DNA of 31,228 nucleotides, from contig JBLHGN010000010.1 of NCBI GenBank assembly GCA_047616325.1, forward strand, positions 1-31,228. The letters run 5' to 3'. A program made the position numbers and the translations under genes. This DNA comes from JBLHGN01 sp047616325. GTDB taxonomy: Bacteria > Pseudomonadota > Gammaproteobacteria > Pseudomonadales > Cellvibrionaceae. The notes beneath the pieces are model-generated. The model was not told where the DNA came from. It saw nothing but the letters and a program-made list of their open reading frames with translations, and ran no database searches. Of the stretch, positions 25,101 to 31,228 are shown in pieces. Every line of letters starts with the position of its first letter. Positions within the stretch are counted from its first letter, which is position 1.

Positions 25101-28100
25101 CAAGTAATATCTGAGCGATATCTGGTGTCGAAGCTGCGTTGACCTGATTGGATACTAATTCGATTTGTGATTGTTTTGGCGTGGTTTTGTCGATCCCAAA
25201 TTGTTGCAACACAGACTCTTTTGCTTTGAAGACGACAATCTGAGGTTCGGGCTGGCCCAATATTCGTTCAATCCCCTCAATCCCTTCCTGAGTCTCGATG
25301 GGTAAAATACCTTGCGCTAAAAATTTAGCGTGTTGTCGCTCATTAGCGGCCACCCCAATGCTGCCCCAAAACCCCCAGTCGATGACTTTCACGTTGTACT
25401 TTCTGTTACGATTTAGGTAACAGGCAAAGCTGTCTTGAAATGTGGCTGCAGCGGCATAATTCGCCTGTCCCGGCATACCTGCAAACCCGGCAACCGATGA
25501 GAAAACTAGCATAAAATCTAGTTCATCGTTGCAAGTCGCTTTGGCTAGATTGCATGATCCTTGCAACTTGGGAGCCATCACGCTGCCAAACATGTCTTCA
25601 GTCATTGAACTTAGCATAATGTCATTCAACACAACCGCTGAATGCACGACGCCATGAATTCCACCAAACTGTCGTTTAATAATCTCAAACGCATTTTGAG
25701 TGCTATTTATTGCGCCGATATCCGCACTAATATAAATAGCCTCTCCACCCAATTTTACGATCTCTGCCACTATTGCCTTTTTTGCATCATCTTCTTTGCT
25801 ACGGCCAATGATCGCAACGCGTGCCTGGTAATAAGTTGCCAGATATTTTGCTAATGCCAGCCCGATGCCACTTGCTCCGCCCCAAATAGCGTAGATGCCG
25901 TGTTTGCGATATACCAGAGGTGAATCTTGACCATTTAGAGGCGGTAGCATCGCGGCTTCGAACTGTCGTTGATACCTATGATTACCCCGTAGAACCACTT
26001 CTGAGCATTCCAAGGTAGCGGCTTCTTGGAAAATACCGTGTGCTACTTTGTCCCAATATCCCCCCGTGTGTATACCGAGCGCGGGCGTGTCGATATCGAT
26101 ACAACAGGCCGATACTTTGGCATATTCATTACACAAAGTTTTTGTGATACCTGAGAGACTGCCTCCAACCGGCGCCGCAGCGGTGGAATCTGATGCTAGT
26201 TGATGAACGTTTTGTGTGACTACTTTTAGGTTTAATTTACCCTGAGTAATGCTTCGTGAGTTGAGCCCTTTTATCAGTCGGAAAAATGCAAATGAACGTT
26301 CACTTTCATCTCTCGACATGAGTTCAAGGTCTGGGTCAACGGTGACGGAATGAGTCGAGCTAATAAAATAAACCAAATCAAAGTGGGTATTTGATAATTC
26401 CGTCATCAAATGGTCTTTAATTTTATCGGATCTAATCTGCCAGGTATTTCCTGATAGCTGGTTGCGGGTATTGGCTAGTTCAATCTTGGTGATATTGTCC
26501 TGGCTGTGCAAAGATTCCAAAGCAGAGACGAGTTCTGTTGAGGCATGACCGTAAACGAATAGGACATTTCCCCCTCCCTCTGTAGTGGCAGAAGAATTAT
26601 GTAGCAGAGTGCTTTCTTGCCAGGCAGGCTTATAGAAAAAATCGTCTTTTGTTTCGCTATTCTGCGCCAATACCGGAAAATGCCCGTTGGGTTGCAGTTG
26701 CTGAATATCGGCGTTGTCTACCCAGTAACGAGTACGATCAAAGGGGTATCCAGGCAAAGAAACTCGTTTGTAATCATTGCCAACATGTAACTGAGACCAA
26801 TTGATGTAGAGGCCCTTTACCCACATGCTGAGCAGCTTGTCGTATTTACACTTGGCTATCCACGCTGATGTGGTCAGTGCGACATCTTCGTCGGCCAACA
26901 CGCTAAAGGTCTCTTTGTGCGGCTTAATGTGGCCTTCAAACAAATCTTCAATGTATTTTTCGTTATTGATATAAGCGGATAATTTCGTCGCTAAACTTTC
27001 CTTGGATGTCACAATAAGTGCTAGTCGACAGTCCATAGCTTCTCTGCCCAACTGTGACGTGTAGGCGATGTCTTTAAGTGGTGTTTCTTGCAAGTTGTCA
27101 CTTAGGGCAAAAAGAAGTTGGTGAACTTTACGTTCTAATACCGGCTGCGATTTCGCAGACAACACTACAAGGCATTGAGGGCTGGATGAAACATGCTCAT
27201 CGACGGACGCCGTTGGTGTGTATTCTTCAATTACGACGTGAGCGTTGGAACCACCCGCACCAAATGACGAGATACCGGCAATACGAGGAAATTCCCGGCT
27301 TACTCCGTCGATGTTGACCAGCGGACGCTGCCAGTCTGCCAATTCCTGCTGTACCACAAAAGCACTATTCTCAAAATCAATGTTCGGATTCAGTTTCCCT
27401 GAATGCAGAGAGGGCGCAATTTGCCGATGCTTTAACTGCAGCAATATTTTGGTAATCCCTGCTATACCGGCGGCGCTTTCCGCGTGACCGATGTTTGATT
27501 TTACTGAGCCGATTGCACAATATTTAGTTTTGTCACTTTGCTCCATAAAAACTTTATTCAAGCCCAGTATCTCAATAGGGTCACCTAATGTGGTTCCAGT
27601 GCCGTGTGCTTCCATGTAACTTACTGTGCGGGGGTCGACTCCGGCACGTTTGAATGCGTTGCGAATCACCTTAGCCTGAGCATTAGGGTTAGGTACGGTA
27701 TATCCATTGGCGCGGCCACCGTGATTAACGGATGTGCCTTTGATAACGCCATATATATGGTCGCCGTCGGCAATCGCTTTACGCAGGGGTTTTAACAGAA
27801 CTGCGCCGACCCCTTCACAGGGAACATAGCCTTCTCCTCCCAGTCCAAAACTTTCACAGCGGCCTTTGCTTGACACAAAATGGCCTTGGCTCAACATAAT
27901 GTATTTATTGGGGTGAATAGAAACGTTCACTCCGCCGGCAAGGGCCAATTCAATTTCCCCCTGACGAATACTCTGACAAGCCAGATGTAGTGTCGTTAAA
28001 GATGATGAGCACATGGTGTCCAGCGCAATACTAGGGCCATTAAAATTACAAAAATAAGAAATTCGATTCGCAATATTGGCTATGTTACTGGAGACTGCGG

Positions 28101-30840
28101 GGCTAACACCTTGGTCATTGTGCTGAGAACCATATAACTGATATTGCTGGTACATTGCGCCAACGAACACGCCAACATTACTTTCAATGTCAGGTGAACT
28201 TAAAGAAGCCAGTTCTTCGCGGGTATATCCAGCATCTTCCATTGTTGCATAGACACACTCCAGAAAAAGTCGTTCTTGAGGGTCCATGAGTCTGGCATCG
28301 TTAGGGGTGATATTAAAAAACAAAGAATCAAATTTATCGACATCGTCGATAAATCCACCCCACTTACTGTAGCTCTTGCCAGGGCTATTTTTGTTTTCAT
28401 CAAAATATTGATTATGGTTCCAACGGTCATTAGGTATCTCGGTAATGCAGTCTTTACCGGCTTTAAGGTTTTCCCAAAACTGATTTACTGAAGGGGCTTG
28501 CGGATATCTTCCGGCCACACCAATGATAGCAATGTCATTTTCCTGTTTTGGTTGAGGTCTTTGTGTAGACATTTGACCTATTCTTTTCTTTTGGCGACCA
28601 CTGATTTTTCCATTTCCTGATCTTTCATTAAGAGTTTCACTATTTACCTGTGATGCACTAACAGATTGTGTTTTATGGATGGCGGAATTGTCAGAACGGT
28701 CCGCGGCATTAACTTGCAGAATATCCTCCATCTCTAAGCGATAGCTATCAATAAAATATTCGCTTAACTCTTCTATCGTTTGATACTCGAAAAAGAGAGT
28801 TTTGGGTAACGAGCCAAATACGGATTCCAGCTGTCTGGTCAATTCCATAATCATCAAGGAATCAACGCCATAGGTTTCCAGCGGCTCTGACGTACTAATG
28901 AGTTCAGAGGAAACTTTCAATGAACTGCTGAATTTATTAACAAAATATTTTATGGATTTTTCTTTCAACACACGTGAAGAAAGAGCATCTGAATAATTTT
29001 TACCTGCAGCCATAAAATTTGAAACTCCCTGACCTGTATTGGCTTTTTTAAGCCCTGAGACGGATTTTGAAATATGACTTTCTTTCTTTTCAGGGATTGA
29101 ATTCATATGCTGGTAGTGGTGGGCAATCGTTTTGGAAAGTTTATTAATGCTTGTGTCCAACGTCAGATTAAGAGAAAGGGACTTGTCGTCATAGCTTTCT
29201 TCAATGGCGGCGCTTAATGACACTAAATTAATTGCATCGCAACCCAATTCACGAAATGCGCATTGCTCATCAATATCCTGCACTGAGAGAGCAAGAATAT
29301 TGGCGAGTTGCTGTGTAATGAATTGAGTCAATTCCTGTTGCAGCGGTTCTGAACGTGAAATCGATGGATGTATCAGGGTCGTGGATATCTTTTTTATATC
29401 CCCCGCAACAACCATAACCTGGCTGCGATTTTCTGAAATGGCCTGATAAAAAGCAGCGAAGCCTGACTGGCTGGACATCGGCACTATTCCGTAGTGCGTT
29501 TTTAGCGCAGTTTTGCTTGCAGCATCAACTTGCATACCGCCGTCACGCCACAAGGGCCAGTTAATCGACAGGGTTTGCCCTTGCCTTAGTCCCATTTGGG
29601 CCAGATGATTGCGATGTTCAGAATAAGCATCCATATAGGCGTTTGCAGCTGCATAGTCTGCCTGCCCAAGATTGCCGCACACCGCAGACATTGAGGAAAA
29701 TAGTACAAACAGATCAAGTTCATAGGCCTGGCTGGCGAGATCCAGTTGCAACAACCCCGACACCTTCGGAGCGCACACTTGCTCCAACTCATGGGCGGTT
29801 TTATTGATGATAAAATTGTCAATGTTTACCCCAGCACTGTGTATAATGCCGTTGAGTTTTGTATGGTTTTTGTGAATTATTTTGAATAATTCTGTTACCG
29901 ACTTTTCTTTGGTGATATCAGCCTGGTAATAAACACATTCGGCACCCGCTTCTTTGATTTCTGCTATGGCATGCTGGGCGGTAGATTGAGAACTTTCTGG
30001 CAGTAGCGATCTACCAACCAGTATCACGGTTGCATTATTTGTTTTGCTGGCTATTTCCTGGGCAAAGATAAGGCCTAATCCACCTAGACCGCCTGTTATT
30101 AAATAGACACCATGGTCCCGCCACACAGGAAGTGGTTCTGATTGCGATTTTTCAATCTCCTTCCAGACAAGTTCGAATAATTCCGTTCCTCGATAACGAA
30201 AAACCCCAGAGTCTGGAGAAGGTATAGTTTTTAACTGCTGTATTTTAGCAATTAGCTCTGAACTAGATTCGCCATAATTAAACTGGATTAGTCGTGGTAT
30301 TATCTTCTGGTTTTCCTGTGCTGCAGATTTTACGATGCCAAATAAACCTTGCGAAAACTCAGGTTTAATACAGTCCCATTTTTGCTTAGCCGACTTAGTA
30401 TGTTGATTAAAAACGCATAGATTAATCTGGGTTTTCTGATTATTTTTCAATGTAAACCAGTCTTTGACAATGGTCAGAACTTGGTTTGCGTAATCGGTGT
30501 AGCGCTGGCCTGTATTGGCGTAGCTACTTTTTAGCACTATACAGTTAACCTCGACTGGCGCCTGTCCGGCACACCAATCAGTAAAGTCTGTCAAACCCAC
30601 ATGTGTCGGATTGCAAAGAATAAATATTTGTGAGGAAAAGTCATTTGACTCGGTAACTAAAAAATCGGTTTTTCTGGGCTTTTGCCAAAAAAAATCGAAC
30701 ATACCCCACTGAGAACAAGTTTGAGAATCCTGCTGACGGGTTCGGTTTGACCAAACAATTTTCAATTCATCCAGCGCTTGCTGCTCACTGATATGACTAT
30801 TTTTAAAGTCGTCGTAAATTTTATCTAATTGAACATCCAC
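22192..30840 (-). CDS. Trans-AT PKS: KR-ACP*-ACP-KS-KR-ACP-ACP-ST-C
   Basis: The 2,882-aa megaenzyme starts at GTG. Its domains in order are as follows. A short N-terminal helical segment precedes KR1 (about 240-490: GGLGGLG near 250, Tyr396, Asn400). ACP1 (about 505-580) has Ala536 where the phosphopantetheine serine should be (ELGCDAINL). ACP2 has Ser661 (GVDSLMIM). KS (765-1205) has Cys944 in DTMCSSS, His1079 and His1119. A post-KS linker ends in PGYPFDRTRYWV. KR2 (about 1390-1870) has GGASGIG near 1652 and Tyr1795, but Ala1799 replaces Asn. ACP3 (Ser1940) and ACP4 (Ser2046) are near-identical. A sulfotransferase (2130-2410) has STPRAGSTLLR, Arg2271 and Ser2279. A terminal condensation domain (2420-2850) has HHLVSDG at 2551-2557. 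There is no AT, ER or TE. KR1 probably completes the module whose DH ends the upstream protein. Confidence 0.95.
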   Translation of the reverse strand: MDVQLDKIYDDFKNSHISEQQALDELKIVWSNRTRQQDSQTCSQWGMFDFFWQKPRKTDFLVTESNDFSSQIFILCNPTHVGLTDFTDWCAGQAPVEVNCIVLKSSYANTGQRYTDYANQVLTIVKDWFTLKNNQKTQINLCVFNQHTKSAKQKWDCIKPEFSQGLFGIVKSAAQENQKIIPRLIQFNYGESSSELIAKIQQLKTIPSPDSGVFRYRGTELFELVWKEIEKSQSEPLPVWRDHGVYLITGGLGGLGLIFAQEIASKTNNATVILVGRSLLPESSQSTAQHAIAEIKEAGAECVYYQADITKEKSVTELFKIIHKNHTKLNGIIHSAGVNIDNFIINKTAHELEQVCAPKVSGLLQLDLASQAYELDLFVLFSSMSAVCGNLGQADYAAANAYMDAYSEHRNHLAQMGLRQGQTLSINWPLWRDGGMQVDAASKTALKTHYGIVPMSSQSGFAAFYQAISENRSQVMVVAGDIKKISTTLIHPSISRSEPLQQELTQFITQQLANILALSVQDIDEQCAFRELGCDAINLVSLSAAIEESYDDKSLSLNLTLDTSINKLSKTIAHHYQHMNSIPEKKESHISKSVSGLKKANTGQGVSNFMAAGKNYSDALSSRVLKEKSIKYFVNKFSSSLKVSSELISTSEPLETYGVDSLMIMELTRQLESVFGSLPKTLFFEYQTIEELSEYFIDSYRLEMEDILQVNAADRSDNSAIHKTQSVSASQVNSETLNERSGNGKISGRQKKRIGQMSTQRPQPKQENDIAIIGVAGRYPQAPSVNQFWENLKAGKDCITEIPNDRWNHNQYFDENKNSPGKSYSKWGGFIDDVDKFDSLFFNITPNDARLMDPQERLFLECVYATMEDAGYTREELASLSSPDIESNVGVFVGAMYQQYQLYGSQHNDQGVSPAVSSNIANIANRISYFCNFNGPSIALDTMCSSSLTTLHLACQSIRQGEIELALAGGVNVSIHPNKYIMLSQGHFVSSKGRCESFGLGGEGYVPCEGVGAVLLKPLRKAIADGDHIYGVIKGTSVNHGGRANGYTVPNPNAQAKVIRNAFKRAGVDPRTVSYMEAHGTGTTLGDPIEILGLNKVFMEQSDKTKYCAIGSVKSNIGHAESAAGIAGITKILLQLKHRQIAPSLHSGKLNPNIDFENSAFVVQQELADWQRPLVNIDGVSREFPRIAGISSFGAGGSNAHVVIEEYTPTASVDEHVSSSPQCLVVLSAKSQPVLERKVHQLLFALSDNLQETPLKDIAYTSQLGREAMDCRLALIVTSKESLATKLSAYINNEKYIEDLFEGHIKPHKETFSVLADEDVALTTSAWIAKCKYDKLLSMWVKGLYINWSQLHVGNDYKRVSLPGYPFDRTRYWVDNADIQQLQPNGHFPVLAQNSETKDDFFYKPAWQESTLLHNSSATTEGGGNVLFVYGHASTELVSALESLHSQDNITKIELANTRNQLSGNTWQIRSDKIKDHLMTELSNTHFDLVYFISSTHSVTVDPDLELMSRDESERSFAFFRLIKGLNSRSITQGKLNLKVVTQNVHQLASDSTAAAPVGGSLSGITKTLCNEYAKVSACCIDIDTPALGIHTGGYWDKVAHGIFQEAATLECSEVVLRGNHRYQRQFEAAMLPPLNGQDSPLVYRKHGIYAIWGGASGIGLALAKYLATYYQARVAIIGRSKEDDAKKAIVAEIVKLGGEAIYISADIGAINSTQNAFEIIKRQFGGIHGVVHSAVVLNDIMLSSMTEDMFGSVMAPKLQGSCNLAKATCNDELDFMLVFSSVAGFAGMPGQANYAAAATFQDSFACYLNRNRKYNVKVIDWGFWGSIGVAANERQHAKFLAQGILPIETQEGIEGIERILGQPEPQIVVFKAKESVLQQFGIDKTTPKQSQIELVSNQVNAASTPDIAQILLEEFSTLTGYPINDIDQNSEWTDMGVDSIKMMAMLGSIESRWGIRIYPNELEIYTTLSTFSDYLAQEIADDQSQNAAHTAPLPLPSLKVGTLVEVMPGQEDVASVMLNEFSSLTGIPVNAIDVDADWADMGVDSIKLMAMLGSIESRWGIRIYPNELEQYATLKSFSKYLGSELELARPVKIVAEEAMPSDNPSHINATPVQPLKKLEQNFYSNNVSPLFPGAKPLLYVLSTPRAGSTLLRVMLMGNPEIFSPPELHLLPFDSSKQRAKYFADNNRQFLGEGFIETIAELENLSVEQALERVGSLQEQDVSVAEIYAMLQDLAGDRFVVDKSPSYASDMAILKKAETTSKEPLYIFLVRHPIAVMESFVRNRFDKLLGITEDPWEYAQELWLSYNNNLRNFLATIPAERQCMIRYEELVKNPEIVIGSLCQKWGITYNEKMLKPYEGDKMTKGLRGHSMTIGDPNFAKHNKIEPSLAGHDQHNKEKLASLRPETLILAEQLGYDVGILSRYPLLPSQQNFMRQFSSDPVWHIVQHTRVREQFDVDLYTRSLQQLINRHMQLQMSFTKKDGNWEQQLNHNVTVTVDFEDLSKLDGKKLDRKIAEIESRLNRRLDLNCAPLMTSAVVKLGEADFRLILVVHHLVSDGITLHLIEREWLQIADAERIGTNINQHNNEKQKVEYLKYLEDIQQQSVLADTPEIVSYWKNQFSENTLTPSDYPLDKSTAKDHIASEKSVQRILTFADFGIMDLKTKGQAFEYLSVGLYKSIAQWTGQSHVVLAHRLHRRDLKDKNRHFLLMGWLAGDVVLGFDTARENETLCADFRDQYRAIPAGGLNYELLHNQGKLAATHDVAAVRLNFQPENPAKKNTDSDIYLYESPNHERQYLLDVIVRIHQDQIKLIIRYSENRHNKSTIQNIINHWVEATSELTPVSNDSVVKMEDKRLRFAPKGPFHTIRNFYKRRANQAQVKKVGK
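24640..25055 (-). repeat. Duplicated ACP-coding segment (ACP3 and ACP4)
   Basis: Two carrier domains, with active serines at codons 25021-25023 and 24703-24705, lie 318 bp apart. They share MGVDSIK-MAMLGSIESRWG and IRIYPNELE-Y-TL almost without change. At the DNA level the copies differ mostly at silent sites, so this is an older duplication kept under selection. Tandem ACPs commonly raise flux through a module. Here they sit directly before the sulfotransferase domain. Confidence 0.85.
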
Positions 30841-30879
30841 TATACTTTACGCCCTTTTAAACTAGATTTAAAACGTTAT

Positions 30880-31228
30880 TTAACGACCGCTATGAAGACT
30901 CATCATAAGACTTTTAAATGTTTCTTTTGACAGCTCCTGCTGGCTTACCATTGATAAAATTTTGGTATGATTTTGCGCGTCGAACTCTAGGACTTGTTGA
31001 GCCGTTTGGACTATATTTTTTGGGCTTGAAAACGAAAACGCTTTAGAGGAATATGCATTGAAGCGTACACACAGATTGCCTTGCTCATCGCATAATTCAA
31101 TGTCGATTTTCGAGACTCGATTGTCATGGCTGCTATTCTGACTGTAACTCAGTATTGCCCACATGTTAGGGCTGGTGGCTTGTAAGATTTCAAGTTCGTC
31201 TATCGCAAAAGGTATTTGTGGCTCAAGC
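30880..31228 (-). CDS. PKS protein, C-terminal part ending in a dehydratase domain (partial)
   Basis: The frame is open to the right edge and stops with TAA at 30880. The visible residues (EPQIPFAIDELEILQATSPN, MWAILSYSQNSS, SKIDIELCDEQGNLCVRFNAYSSKAF) match the second half of a trans-AT PKS dehydratase hot-dog domain, where 'p.sp.mWa.vrys' and 'k.Didl.Deqg.vcvr..g.ssr' are typical. The catalytic His and Asp are outside the window. A tail of about 45 residues follows the domain (IVQTAQQVLEFDAQ and on) and may dock to the next protein. The next PKS gene starts 39 nt downstream and begins with a KR, so a DH-KR module appears to be split between two polypeptides. An internal ATG at 31164 is not a real start. 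Confidence 0.85.
   Translation of the reverse strand, partial: LEPQIPFAIDELEILQATSPNMWAILSYSQNSSHDNRVSKIDIELCDEQGNLCVRFNAYSSKAFSFSSPKNIVQTAQQVLEFDAQNHTKILSMVSQQELSKETFKSLMMSLHSGR

Larger units (their letters stand above)
10445..31228 (-). other. Trans-AT polyketide biosynthesis and export operon
   Basis: Eleven genes and one mini-ORF run in the same direction. Junctions are overlapping or short (4-nt overlaps, then 2, 8, 25, 32, 39, 100, 100 and 169 nt). They encode PKS proteins, a trans AT-ER, two sulfotransferase activities (one as a PKS domain), two oxygenase-type enzymes and an inner-to-outer membrane export set. The right end is open, so more PKS genes are expected beyond the window. 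The left end abuts the IS66 remnant at 10405. Confidence 0.85.

Overview
This window looks like a chromosomal segment of a marine-type Gammaproteobacterium. The signs are moderate GC content, degenerate IS66-type elements, a heptanucleotide repeat array, Gram-negative envelope genes (outer-membrane beta-barrel, LolA-like periplasmic protein, RND/MMPL exporter) and a trans-AT polyketide synthase. The genus cannot be fixed from the sequence; a Cellvibrionaceae-like host is only a guess.

Left part (1-7607) is mostly accessory or housekeeping. It holds a zinc-ribbon transposition-associated gene with an inverted repeat touching its start codon, a gene-poor stretch, a few small hypothetical ORFs (one possibly DsrE/F-like, one PIN-like DUF5615 type), a 9-copy 7-bp tandem array, a large SNF2-family helicase on the minus strand, and a divergent AraC-type regulator whose C-terminal effector domain is cut short.

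Middle part (about 7770-10405) is an insertion-sequence graveyard. It contains an IS66 element with frameshifted tnpA, intact tnpB and a tnpC carrying a nonsense codon and frameshifts. The centre of tnpC is replaced by remnants of at least one other transposable element, including a minus-strand HTH transposase fragment and a strong terminator-like hairpin.

Right part (10445-31228, all minus strand) is one long biosynthetic and export operon, entered from the right and open at the right edge. In transcription order it encodes: the C-terminal end of a PKS protein finishing in a dehydratase domain; a 2,882-aa PKS (KR - ACP lacking its serine - ACP - KS - KR - ACP - ACP - sulfotransferase - condensation domain); a 107-aa orphan protein; a trans-acting AT/PfaD-type enoylreductase fusion; a LolA-like periplasmic protein; a 29-codon mini-ORF resembling part of the next gene; a sterol-desaturase/fatty-acid-hydroxylase family membrane enzyme; an MMPL/RND exporter; an Fe(II)/2-oxoglutarate oxygenase; a stand-alone sulfotransferase; a PQQ-like beta-propeller protein; and an outer-membrane beta-barrel. 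Most gene junctions are short or overlapping.

Working model (inference): a malonyl-derived polyketide chain is built with AT and ER supplied in trans. Its beta-hydroxyl is sulfonated on the last ACP pair by an in-line sulfotransferase of the curacin CurM/olefin-synthase type, and the chain is released by a terminal condensation domain instead of the thioesterase that follows CurM-type sulfotransferases. The product may be hydroxylated and perhaps sulfated again, then moved through the envelope by the MMPL/LolA-like/beta-barrel set. The ST-condensation ending combined with this export set is the most interesting feature of the window.
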